Shown piece after piece: positions 1-7,580 of a stretch of 64,000 nt of DNA (position 1 is the stretch's first letter; the number at the start of each line of letters is the position of its first letter). The stretch covers positions 248,001 through 312,000 of the forward strand of contig NZ_QJSX01000004.1 of NCBI RefSeq assembly GCF_003217515.1. Reading direction: 5' to 3'. The notes under the pieces are model-generated. The model was not told where the DNA came from. It did no database searches and was given only the letters and a program-made list of their open reading frames with translations. A program made the position numbers and the translations under genes. Source of the DNA: Deinococcus yavapaiensis KR-236. Its GTDB lineage: Bacteria > Deinococcota > Deinococci > Deinococcales > Deinococcaceae.

Positions 1-1309
1 GTACCACTCGCTCCCACCCGTGCACACGCTCCCGAATCTCCTCCCACTCCACGGCGGTCTGGCGACCCGCGTCGAACTCCGCCGTGAGGCTGACGTGGAG
101 GGCACGCAGATCGGCGTCGTCTTTCGTCACGTCCCGTCCCGTGTGCGTCTTGACGAGGAAGATCAAGCCCGCGAGGCCCGAGTCTTTCGTGAGGCTGAGC
201 TCCAAGGGCCGCCCGAGCAGCCTGGGCACGTCGAACGGCGCGTACATCGGCCAGAACTTGTTGAGTCCGTCCGCGTGAATGCCGGCGCGCGTACGATGCG
301 CGTCGCGCCCGAAGAGCGGGTACTTCGGCGGCACGCCTTGCCCGAGCTCGTCGTACAAGGCGGCGAGGTCGTTCAACGCCGTGAAGTCGGGGGCGTTTTC
401 CTCGAACCAGCCCATGCCGACCAGATGCAGCAGCACGCCTTCGAGCGGTGCGTTTCCGGTGCGCTCCCCCTTGCCGAGCAGCGTGCCGTTGACGGCGCCG
501 CACCCGGCGAGAACGGCAGCGAGACAGTTCGCGACGACGAGGTGCGTGTCGTTGTGCGGATGGAACTCGAGGTCCGCCGCGTCCAGGCCAAGTGCGCGAA
601 GCTCGCCGAACATGCCGGGAACGCTTCTCGGCCACGCGACGAAGTCGTACGGCAACCCCAGGCCCATGGTGTCGCACACGCGAAATTTCGGTCGCTGGCG
701 CTCGCCGTAGGCTTCAGCGAGTTGAAGGACGGACGCCACGAAGGGCAGCAGGAACTCTCGGGGAGCGCGCGTCGCGTCCTCCAGATGCAGCCTCGGTCTC
801 AAGCCCGCGTCGAGCACGGCCCGCACGGCGTCGAGGTACGTCTCGGCGGCCTTCGCCCGCCCGCCCGGCTTGAACTTGTAGAACGTGTGGTAATCGCTCG
901 CCGAGGCGAGCATGCCCGTTTCACTCACTCCGAGACGTGATACGAGGTCGGCGTCCGAGCGCGTCGCGCGAATCCACGTCGTCGGCTCGACGGGAGCGCC
1001 GCTCGCGAAGCGTTCCAAGGCCGCCGAGAGCATCGCGCGGTCCGATTCTCGGTACACGAAGAACTCGGCTTGGCGAACGGCGCCGCTCGCGCCCGTGAAG
1101 GCGCACATGAGCTCGTAGATCCGAACGCCCTGATCGACCGTCAAGGGCAGACCGCCTTGCTGGCCGTCTCGGTGCGTCGTCTCGGTCGTCCACACGCTCG
1201 TCGGAAGGCTTTCGGGACGCTCCTTCCAAACGAAGCGAGGAAAGGACTGAGCGGGAAAGGCGTCCGGGAAGAGGTCCGGTGAGGGCACGTCCTTCACGAG
1301 GTTCGTCAT
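1..1309 (-). CDS. HMGL-family 2-oxoacid acyltransferase (isopropylmalate/homocitrate/Re-citrate synthase-like), 3' end cut by window
   Basis: Reading the minus strand from ATG at 1309 gives an uninterrupted frame to the window edge, so the C-terminus is missing. The protein has the family metal/substrate loop RDGQQGG near residue 45, the second metal motif HPHND near residue 230, and the downstream GKGERTGNAPLEGV and HTRAGIHADG blocks typical of pyruvate-carboxyltransferase-fold enzymes that condense acetyl-CoA with a 2-oxo acid. Which 2-oxo acid is used cannot be read from the sequence; isopropylmalate synthase, homocitrate synthase and Re-citrate synthase all share these motifs. It diverges from a DNA-binding citrate synthase across 68 bases containing two palindromes, suggesting a shared regulatory point. 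A TTGACG/17 bases/GACGAT promoter puts the transcript start at or near the ATG, so the mRNA is probably leaderless. Family is secure; substrate is not. Confidence 0.85.
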   Translation of the reverse strand, partial: MTNLVKDVPSPDLFPDAFPAQSFPRFVWKERPESLPTSVWTTETTHRDGQQGGLPLTVDQGVRIYELMCAFTGASGAVRQAEFFVYRESDRAMLSAALERFASGAPVEPTTWIRATRSDADLVSRLGVSETGMLASASDYHTFYKFKPGGRAKAAETYLDAVRAVLDAGLRPRLHLEDATRAPREFLLPFVASVLQLAEAYGERQRPKFRVCDTMGLGLPYDFVAWPRSVPGMFGELRALGLDAADLEFHPHNDTHLVVANCLAAVLAGCGAVNGTLLGKGERTGNAPLEGVLLHLVGMGWFEENAPDFTALNDLAALYDELGQGVPPKYPLFGRDAHRTRAGIHADGLNKFWPMYAPFDVPRLLGRPLELSLTKDSGLAGLIFLVKTHTGRDVTKDDADLRALHVSLTAEFDAGRQTAVEWEEIRERVHGWERVV

Positions 1310-1315
1310 AGCGGC

Positions 1316-1344
1316 ATCGTCCGTCACTTGACGGTTTGCGTCAA
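1316..1344 (-). promoter_or_regulatory. Promoter of the HMGL-family gene
   Basis: On the minus strand TTGACG (1344-1339) is followed by a 17-base spacer and GACGAT (1321-1316), then six bases to the ATG at 1309. The -35 matches five of six consensus bases and forms one arm of the 1328-1344 palindrome, so a protein bound there would block polymerase. The -10 is weak (three of six). Confidence 0.5.
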
Positions 1345-1362
1345 TCTTGATTCGCGAATCAA
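1328..1362. promoter_or_regulatory. Two adjacent palindromic operators between the divergent genes
   Basis: Two inverted repeats sit side by side. 1328-1344 is TTGACG, five bases, CGTCAA. 1347-1362 is the perfect 16-base palindrome TTGATTCGCGAATCAA. Both have TTGA/TCAA outer ends. They lie between the HMGL gene and the HTH-citrate synthase and overlap the HMGL -35 box. A natural candidate ligand is the HTH domain of the citrate synthase itself, but that is inference. Confidence 0.65.
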
Positions 1363-1377
1363 TATTAAGCTGAAGGC

Positions 1378-2580
1378 ATGACCTCCTGGATCTCCGCCGC
1401 CGAAGCCACCGAGCGCCTCGGCGTGAACAAAGCGACGCTGTACGCCTACGTCAGTCGCGGCCTCGTACGCTCGCGAGCGGCGGGCGGTACGACCCGCGCC
1501 CGAACCTACGCCGCCGACGACATCGCGACCCTCGTCCGTCGCAAGGAGGATCGGCGCGAACCTCAACGCGTCGCGCGCACCGCGCTCGACTGGGGCTCGC
1601 CCGTCCTGGAATCCGAGTTGACCCTCATCGCCGACGACCGCCTGTTCTACCGAGGAATGGACGCGACCGAGCTCGCGCGGTTCGCGAGCGTCGAGGAGGT
1701 CGCGGGCCTCTTGTGGTCGGGCGAGCTTCGCGCGCCGCCGCTGCCGCTGCACGCCCAGCTCGCCCTGGTGCCCCTGCCTTCGGGCGCGCACCTCCTCGAA
1801 GCGTTCGGGCACGCCCTCACGCACGCCGGAGCGCACGACCTGCAAGCCGGCTTCACACGCGCCGACGACCTGCCGAAAAGCGCGGCCCGCGTGCTCGCGC
1901 TGTTGTACGCCACCGTCGAGCGCTTCGAGCGCGTTCCGCCCGCGCCGGACTTGCCGCTTCACCGTCGCCTCGCGCGCGCGCTGGGACGCGGCGATGATCG
2001 AAGCGCGGATCTCGTACGCCGAGCCCTCGTTCTCACGGCGGATCACGAGCTCAACGTCTCGAGCTTCACCGCGCGATGCGTCGCGTCGAGCGGGGCGAGC
2101 GTGCACCACGCCGCCCTCGCCGGCTTGTGCGCCTTGCAGGGCGTGCGGCACGGACTGGCGACCGAACTCGCCTTCGACCTGCTCGCCGACGCGGGCGAAG
2201 GGCGCCCGCGTGACGCGCTACGACGCGCCACGCGGCGTCACGGCTCGCCTCCCGGCTTCGGCCACACCCTCTACCCGAACGGCGACCCACGAGCGAAGGC
2301 GCTTGTGGACGTCATCGAAGACGATTTTCGAGACGAGCCGATCGTCCGCGTCGGCCGCGAGGTCGCCGAGATCGCGCACACCGAACTCGGCCTGCATCCC
2401 AACGTGGACTTCGCCTTGAGCCTCGCCGCTCACGTCTTGAAGCGAGGCGCACTCGACGGAGTCGCCTTGTTCGCCCTCGGTCGGACGGTCGGTTGGCTCG
2501 CGCACGCCATCGAGGCGGCGAGAAGCCAAGCCCTCATTCGACCGCGCGCGAAGTACGTCGGGCCGCTTCCAAACCGATGA
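1378..2580 (+). CDS. Citrate synthase-family protein with N-terminal MerR-like HTH
   Basis: 400 residues. Residues 1-55 form a MerR/excisionase-type winged helix (AAEATERLGVNKATLYAYV, followed by an RTY wing), and residues about 75-395 form a citrate synthase fold. All three catalytic positions of Si-citrate synthases are present: His223 in DHELN, His296 in GFGHTLYP, and Asp344 in PNVDF, so the enzyme domain may be active or at least bind its ligands. The usual GGANE block is replaced by LQGVRHGLATE. The ATG at 1378 follows AAGG. A separate full citrate synthase lies at 40054-41187, so this one is unlikely to be the main TCA enzyme. Architectures of HTH plus citrate synthase are known in databases without, to my knowledge, a defined role. 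A metabolite-sensing autoregulator is one reading. Confidence 0.88.
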   Translation: MTSWISAAEATERLGVNKATLYAYVSRGLVRSRAAGGTTRARTYAADDIATLVRRKEDRREPQRVARTALDWGSPVLESELTLIADDRLFYRGMDATELARFASVEEVAGLLWSGELRAPPLPLHAQLALVPLPSGAHLLEAFGHALTHAGAHDLQAGFTRADDLPKSAARVLALLYATVERFERVPPAPDLPLHRRLARALGRGDDRSADLVRRALVLTADHELNVSSFTARCVASSGASVHHAALAGLCALQGVRHGLATELAFDLLADAGEGRPRDALRRATRRHGSPPGFGHTLYPNGDPRAKALVDVIEDDFRDEPIVRVGREVAEIAHTELGLHPNVDFALSLAAHVLKRGALDGVALFALGRTVGWLAHAIEAARSQALIRPRAKYVGPLPNR

Positions 2581-2676
2581 ACGTTCGAGAGATACGCGGT
2601 CCATGTCACTCGTACCGCGCAGAATCGACGTCATCGACGCCGCTCGTAAGACGCCGTCGATGATGAATCACGAAAA

Positions 2677-2703
2677 GCCCCTCTCCCTTGATAGGAGAGG
2701 GGC
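2677..2703 (-). terminator. Terminator of the acyl-CoA dehydrogenase gene; member of a CCCCTCTCC hairpin family
   Basis: A perfect 10-base stem (GCCCCTCTCC / GGAGAGGGGC) with a seven-base loop starts 16 bases after the stop at 2719. On the minus strand it is followed by TTTTC. Related hairpins occur at 14477-14501 and 32450-32476. Confidence 0.7.
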
Positions 2704-2718
2704 CACGCGGTGAGGAGA

Positions 2719-4500
2719 TTACGCTCTCGGCGCCGGGTAGGCTTGCGCTTCCAGCACGGCCTTCGTGATGTGACGGCGCAGGCGGATGGTGTTGAGCATC
2801 TCGTGTTTCGTGAAGCGCTTGACGGCGCTCAGCATCACGCGCAGATCGTCGCCGTCGGCGATCATGCCGAGGGCTTCGCGGGCGAGCGTGGCGACCTTCT
2901 CGGCGGCTTCGTACGTGTAGACCTGCGTCATCTCGACTTGCAGTTCGGGGTTGCCGAGCTTGCGCGTGCGCAAGACGGCGGACTCGGCGGCGAAGGCGAG
3001 CATGGCGATGTCGGCGACGCGCATCAGGATTTCCTGACGGCTTTCGAGTTGCGGCCCGTATTTCATGGCGGCGGCCCCGGAGACGAGCAGGGCGACCTTC
3101 TTGAGATTCGCCGTCACCTTCGTCTCGGCGGCGAGCGGCGTCTCGTCCTCGTCCTCGTCGAAGGAGAACTCCATCAATTCCGACTGGAGCTTTTGGGCGG
3201 CTTGCATGAGCGGCAATTCGCCCTTCATGGCGCGCTTGAGCAGCATGCCGGGAATGAGAAGGCGGTTGATCTCGTTCGTGCCTTCGAAGATGCGGTTGAT
3301 GCGGCTGTCACGGTAGGCGCGCTCGATGGCGTACTCCTCGGAGTATCCGACGCCGCCGTGGATCTGCAGGCCCTCGTCGACCGCGTAGTCGAGAAGTTCG
3401 GAGCCGAGCACCTTGATCATGGACGCTTCGACGGCGTACTCCTCGATCGCCTTGAGCTTGTCCGTGCCGCCGTCGATGGCCGCGTCGATGAGGCCGACGA
3501 TGCGGTACAGGGCGCTCTCGACGGCGTAGGTGCGCAGGGCGATGTTGGCGAGCTTTTCTTGCACCGCGCCGAAGTTGGCGATGGGCTGACCGAACTGCTC
3601 GCGTTCGAGCGCGTACCGCGTGGAGATGGCCAAAGCGTCCTTCGCGCCGCCGACGCCGCCCGCGCCGAGCTTGTAGCGCCCGACATTGAGGATGTTGAAG
3701 GCGATCTTGGCGCCCGCACCGACGCCGCCGAGCAAGTTCTCGGCGGGGACTTTCACGTTGTCGAGGCGCAGCACGACCGTGGAGGACGAGCGAATGCCCA
3801 TCTTGTGCTCTTCGGCGCCCGTGGAGACCCCCTCGAAGGCGCGTTCGACCAAAAAGGCGCTGAGCTTGTTGCCCTGCTCGGTCTTGACTTGCGCGAAGAC
3901 GGTGTAGAGGTCGGCGATGCCGCCGTTGGAAATCCACATCTTCGAGCCGTTGAGGGTGTAGTACGTGCCGTCCTCGGACAAGACGGCGGTCGTCTTGGCG
4001 GCTTGCGCGTCCGAGCCACTGCTCGGCTCGGTGAGGCAGTACGCGGCGATCATCTCGGCGGAGGCGAGCTTGGGCAGGTACTTCGCCTTTTGCGCGTCGT
4101 TGCCGAAGTACACGGTGGGGAGACTTCCGATGGATTGGTGCGCGCCGTACGTCACGGCGAAGCCGCCCGTCTGGCTGAACTTCTCGGCGATCACGAGGCT
4201 CGCGGTTTTCGGAAGGTCGAGCCCGCCGTATTCCTCGGGCACTTCGACGGCGGTGAGGCCGAGTTCGCCCGCTTGCTTGAGGAGTTTGGCGTTGAGGCCT
4301 TCGTGCTTGGCCTCGAGGTCCTTGATGACGGGCATCACTTCGCCTTGAATGAACGCCTCGGTGACCTCGCCGATTTGGCGCAGGGTGTCGTCCATGTCTT
4401 CGGGCGTGTAGATGTCTTGGGGAGACTGGCTGGCGATGAGGAACATCCCACCCTTGAACACGTTCTTGGACTCGCTCGCCTTGTCTTGCAATACGGTCAT
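2719..4500 (-). CDS. Acyl-CoA dehydrogenase with C-terminal extension
   Basis: 593 residues from the ATG at 4500, which has a GGAGG ribosome site; an upstream in-frame start at 4569 lacks one. The protein catalyses the FAD-dependent first dehydrogenation of fatty-acid beta-oxidation by family analogy. The catalytic Glu is Glu405 in IFEGTNEINR, and the FAD/substrate blocks AYCLTEPSSGSDA and MWISNGG are present. Length exceeds the usual 380-residue short-chain enzymes because of an extra helical region after about residue 430, as in VLCAD/ACAD9-type proteins. It is monocistronic, with its own -10 box (TATACT, 4536-4531) and terminator. Chain-length preference is not readable from the sequence. 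It has the look of a fadE-type gene. Confidence 0.92.
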   Translation of the reverse strand: MTVLQDKASESKNVFKGGMFLIASQSPQDIYTPEDMDDTLRQIGEVTEAFIQGEVMPVIKDLEAKHEGLNAKLLKQAGELGLTAVEVPEEYGGLDLPKTASLVIAEKFSQTGGFAVTYGAHQSIGSLPTVYFGNDAQKAKYLPKLASAEMIAAYCLTEPSSGSDAQAAKTTAVLSEDGTYYTLNGSKMWISNGGIADLYTVFAQVKTEQGNKLSAFLVERAFEGVSTGAEEHKMGIRSSSTVVLRLDNVKVPAENLLGGVGAGAKIAFNILNVGRYKLGAGGVGGAKDALAISTRYALEREQFGQPIANFGAVQEKLANIALRTYAVESALYRIVGLIDAAIDGGTDKLKAIEEYAVEASMIKVLGSELLDYAVDEGLQIHGGVGYSEEYAIERAYRDSRINRIFEGTNEINRLLIPGMLLKRAMKGELPLMQAAQKLQSELMEFSFDEDEDETPLAAETKVTANLKKVALLVSGAAAMKYGPQLESRQEILMRVADIAMLAFAAESAVLRTRKLGNPELQVEMTQVYTYEAAEKVATLAREALGMIADGDDLRVMLSAVKRFTKHEMLNTIRLRRHITKAVLEAQAYPAPRA

Positions 4501-4530
4501 GGTTTTCCTCCGCGTTGGAATATTGGACTC

Positions 4531-4536
4531 AGTATA
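4531..4536 (-). promoter_or_regulatory. -10 box of the acyl-CoA dehydrogenase gene
   Basis: TATACT on the minus strand, about 30 bases before the ATG. It leaves room for a short leader with the GGAGG site. No convincing -35 element was found. Confidence 0.45.
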
Positions 4537-4593
4537 AGCAAACGGGCGAGCGTTTGGGTAGGTCCCCAATCAGCGAACGGCGAACGAGGCCAC

Positions 4594-4621
4594 AAAAAGA
4601 AGCCTCCCCGATCAGGGGAGG
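4594..4621 (-). terminator. Terminator of the small gene at 4669-4911
   Basis: Seven-base stem CCTCCCC / GGGGAGG with a five-base loop; on the minus strand it is followed by CTTCTTTTTG. It lies 48 bases after the stop of the small hydrophilic gene. Confidence 0.7.
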
Positions 4622-4668
4622 TGGCAATCAAAGCCGAGGGAACCGTTCACACGTCGCCTGCGCCGTCG

Positions 4669-4911
4669 TCAGTCGCGGTTAGAAGCTTTTTCGCCGGGCA
4701 GGTCGTTCCCGGTTTTGCGTCCCAAATTCTGGTCTTCATCGGGGAAAGTGAAGTCGTTTCCGGATTCCTCGGGAATCGTCCCTCCGTTTTGTTCGTCCTG
4801 CTTGCGAAGCTGGTGAACTTCCGAATCCATCTGTTTTTCGACTTCGTTGTTGCGCCCCGAGAACCCACTGCGGTGCGATTCCGAGCGCGGCTTGTCGTAT
4901 TGATCGGCCAT
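4669..4911 (-). CDS. Small hydrophilic protein, function unknown
   Basis: 80 residues from the ATG at 4911, chosen because AGGAGCCCA precedes it; a longer frame from 5001 has no ribosome site. The protein is very polar, rich in Asp, Glu, Asn, Lys, Arg and Gly, starting MADQYDKPRSESHR and containing no hydrophobic segment, so it is probably cytosolic and partly disordered. A good ribosome site and a strong following terminator argue that it is a real gene. I do not recognise a family. Confidence 0.6.
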   Translation of the reverse strand: MADQYDKPRSESHRSGFSGRNNEVEKQMDSEVHQLRKQDEQNGGTIPEESGNDFTFPDEDQNLGRKTGNDLPGEKASNRD

Positions 4912-5018
4912 TGGGCTCCTTTCGTCGCGTCGCGACTGAGTGGCCCTAGAATGCGCCGTTCGAGCGAGCGGACGGCCAGAAGCGCGTGAACGAACCTTCA
5001 CGACCGCTCGTGATTTGT

Positions 5019-5024
5019 TACACT
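5019..5024 (+). promoter_or_regulatory. -10 box, probable leaderless promoter
   Basis: TACACT eight bases before the ATG at 5033. A TTCACG at a 16-base spacing upstream could serve as -35. Confidence 0.5.
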
Positions 5025-5032
5025 TTCAGCAA

Positions 5033-5422
<390 letters not shown>

Positions 5423-5423
5423 T

Positions 5424-5885
5424 TCAGGGCAGCCAAACGAACGCGATCAGCGCGCACAATACGCCCAGGATGGCGCCGACGGCGACTTCCAGGTACGTGT
5501 GGCCGAGCAGGACGCGCAGCGGTCGGGGAGAGAAGCCTTCGCGCACGACTTCCCGAAGCTCCTCCAAGAGGTCGTTGAGCAAGCGCGCCTGCTGTCCGCT
5601 GGAGTGCCGCACGCCCGTCGCGTCGTACATGATGATGAGGCTGAACACGACGGCCACTCCAAACAGCGGACTCGACAACCCTTGGGTGAGGCCGATGCCG
5701 GTGGAGAGCGAGACGACCATCGCCGTGTGACTCGACGGCATCCCGCCCGTCTCCAGGAACTTGTCGGGGGCCCAGCGGCGCTCCACGAGCAAAATCAAAA
5801 GCACCTTGAGGATCTGCGCCGTGACGTTCGCGAGGAGCGCCGTCCACAGCCAGCGGTTCGACAACAGTTCCTCGAAGCCGTTCAG
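5424..5885 (-). CDS. DUF212 (divergent PAP2) membrane protein, probable CTG start
   Basis: 153 residues, last gene of the ligA operon. The family signature is clear: GGMPSSHTAMVVSL near residue 45, MYDATGVRHSSGQQA near residue 83, and LGHTYLEVAVGAILG near the end, with about four membrane segments. These are divergent relatives of acid phosphatases; most have no proven activity. No ATG, GTG or TTG lies at the expected N-terminus. The best start is CTG at 5885, seven bases after the GGAGG that ends folD, sharing bases with the folD stop as CTGA. The next in-frame alternative is a TTG around 5867, which would remove the first conserved residues. Confidence 0.8.
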   Translation of the reverse strand: MNGFEELLSNRWLWTALLANVTAQILKVLLILLVERRWAPDKFLETGGMPSSHTAMVVSLSTGIGLTQGLSSPLFGVAVVFSLIIMYDATGVRHSSGQQARLLNDLLEELREVVREGFSPRPLRVLLGHTYLEVAVGAILGVLCALIAFVWLP

Positions 5886-6745
5886 GGCGTCACCTCCGCC
5901 TTCCTTTGCAGTTCGGCGGCCGACACGGTGTTGGCGAGAAGCTGCGCGACCGTCATGGGTCCCACGCCGCCCGGAACGGGCGTGAGGGCCGCCGCGACCT
6001 CGCCCACGTCCGGACGGACGTCGCCGAACACGCGGCTCTTGCCGTCCGGCAGGCGCTCCCAAGTGTTGCCGACGTCCACGACGACCGCGCCGGGCTTCAC
6101 CATGTCGGGCGTCACGAGGTGCTTGCGGCCCACGGCGACGAGCAGCACGTCCGCGCCCCTCGTGACGTCAGCGAGGTTCGGCGTGCGCGAGTGCGCGACC
6201 GTGACCGTGGCGTTGGCGCGGAGCAGCAAGGCCGCGAGCGGTTTGCCGACGATGTTCGAGCGGCCCACGATGACGACGCTCTTTCCGGCGACGTCCACGT
6301 CGTAGTGCCTCAGCATCGCTATCACGCCTTGCGGCGTGCACGGCGGCAGGGCGTCCCCGCCCGACCACAGTCGCCCGACGTTCACGGGGTGAAAGCCGTC
6401 CACGTCCTTGAGCGGATCGATCGCCTCCAGCACGCGCGTCTCGTCCACGTGCCTCGGCAGGGGAAGCTGCACGAGGATTCCGCTCGCGTCCGAGTCGGAG
6501 TTGAGCGCTTCGATGAGCGACAAGAGGTCGGCTTGCGTCGTCTCCTCGGCGAGCGCGTGCACGGTGGATTTCAAACCCAGCTCCTTGGCGCGCTTGTCCT
6601 TGAGGCGCACGTAGCTCACGGACGCGGGGTCCTCGCCGAGGCGAATGACGTGCAAGTGCGGCACGAAGCCCAACGCCGCGATGCGCGCGCGCGCGTCGGA
6701 GAGCAAGGCCGCCGACGCCTCGTCGCCGCGCAGGGCGCGCGCCAT
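5882..6745 (-). CDS. folD: Bifunctional methylenetetrahydrofolate dehydrogenase/cyclohydrolase
   Basis: 287 residues. FolD interconverts 5,10-methylene-, 5,10-methenyl- and 10-formyl-tetrahydrofolate in the cytosol for purine and formyl-Met synthesis. The catalytic block YVRLKDKRAKELG carries the lysine, followed by GILVQLPLPRHVDE and DVDGFHPVNVGRLW, then the NADP-binding VVIVGRSNIVGKPLA and the C-terminal PGGVGPMTVA. Length is normal. The start ATG overlaps the nusB stop as TGATG, and its end overlaps the start of the DUF212 gene, so translation is probably coupled through the operon. Confidence 0.97.
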   Translation of the reverse strand: MARALRGDEASAALLSDARARIAALGFVPHLHVIRLGEDPASVSYVRLKDKRAKELGLKSTVHALAEETTQADLLSLIEALNSDSDASGILVQLPLPRHVDETRVLEAIDPLKDVDGFHPVNVGRLWSGGDALPPCTPQGVIAMLRHYDVDVAGKSVVIVGRSNIVGKPLAALLLRANATVTVAHSRTPNLADVTRGADVLLVAVGRKHLVTPDMVKPGAVVVDVGNTWERLPDGKSRVFGDVRPDVGEVAAALTPVPGGVGPMTVAQLLANTVSAAELQRKAEVTP

Positions 6746-7224
6746 CAAGCGTCCCTCGGCTTCTCGCCCGCGTCCCGACCGAGGGTACGCAGCACGCTGG
6801 CCAGCACGCCGTTCACGAACCGGCCCGACTCGTCCCCGCCGAACTTGCGGGCGATGCGAACCGCCGACTCGATGATCGGCACGGGCGGTTGTTCCACGTC
6901 GAGCAATTCCGACGTCGCGAGACGCAAGATGTTGAGGTCCGTCTGCGCGAGTTGCCCGAAACTCCAACCGTGGATGGTGCGGTGCAGCACCTCGTCGACG
7001 TCGTGCCGCCGCGCCTCGAAGGTCTCGACGAGTTCACGCGCGAACGTCAGCGTGTCCGCGTCGAGCGCCGCGTGAAGATCGCCGCCCGTGCGCATCGCGC
7101 CCTCGGCGCGCGTCAACGCCTCTGCGAGCGGCAAGCCGCCCTGCGCCGACTCGAAGATCACCTGAAAGGCGAATTCGCGCGCCGCGCGCCGTCCCGACGC
7201 GGGCCCGGTGTCGCGTCGTCGCAT
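6745..7224 (-). CDS. nusB: Transcription antitermination protein NusB
   Basis: 159 residues. NusB pairs with NusE (S10) on boxA RNA to prevent Rho termination in rRNA operons. The sequence shows RRAAREFAFQVIFE near the start, DEVLHRTIHGW in the middle and the family core TDLNILRLATSELL followed by ESAVRIARKFGGDESGRFVNGVL. The ATG at 7224 overlaps the stop of the Asp23-like gene as TGATG; a TTG one codon earlier is less likely. It lies between an envelope-stress-type protein and folD in a growth-related operon. Confidence 0.95.
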   Translation of the reverse strand: MRRRDTGPASGRRAAREFAFQVIFESAQGGLPLAEALTRAEGAMRTGGDLHAALDADTLTFARELVETFEARRHDVDEVLHRTIHGWSFGQLAQTDLNILRLATSELLDVEQPPVPIIESAVRIARKFGGDESGRFVNGVLASVLRTLGRDAGEKPRDA

Positions 7225-7562
7225 CAACCCTGCGCTCCCTTCGGCAACGTCAAGCCTTGAACCGTGACGTTCACGGCCTTCACCTTGAGTCCCGTCATGA
7301 GTTCGATGTTCTCGGTCACCGCTTGTTGCGCACCGCGCGACAGCGACACGATGTTCTTGCCGTATTCCACGTTGACGCTGACGTCGATGGTGACGCCCGA
7401 CTCGTCGCGGTTCACCTTCAACGACCGCAGTCGCCCGCGCGGCGAGCGGTTGAGCACCTCACCGACGTTCATCGGCAAGTTCGTCACTTCCAAGCCCTCG
7501 ATGCGTTCGAGCGTCGTGCAGGCGATGTCGTACAACACGTTTTTATTGATGTCGAGTTCCAT
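7224..7562 (-). CDS. Asp23/Gls24 (YloU-like) family protein
   Basis: 112 residues, starting at an ATG with a GGAGGAG site. The Asp23/Gls24 fold is recognised from the N-terminal segment LYDIACTTLERIEGLEV, the central NRDESGVTIDVSVNVEYG and VTENIELMTGLKVKAVNVTVQGL. Such proteins are linked to envelope or alkaline stress, often anchored by partner membrane proteins; the biochemical role is unsettled. The order Asp23 - nusB - folD is also common in Gram-positive bacteria, which supports the call. Confidence 0.9.
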   Translation of the reverse strand: MELDINKNVLYDIACTTLERIEGLEVTNLPMNVGEVLNRSPRGRLRSLKVNRDESGVTIDVSVNVEYGKNIVSLSRGAQQAVTENIELMTGLKVKAVNVTVQGLTLPKGAQG

Positions 7563-7580
7563 AACTCCTCCAAGTGGAGC

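Noticed and set aside
2710..4989. Long plus-strand open frame opposite the acyl-CoA dehydrogenase
   Set aside because: The minus-strand protein has full family motifs and a ribosome site; the plus frame is a GC-rich shadow with no recognisable domain.
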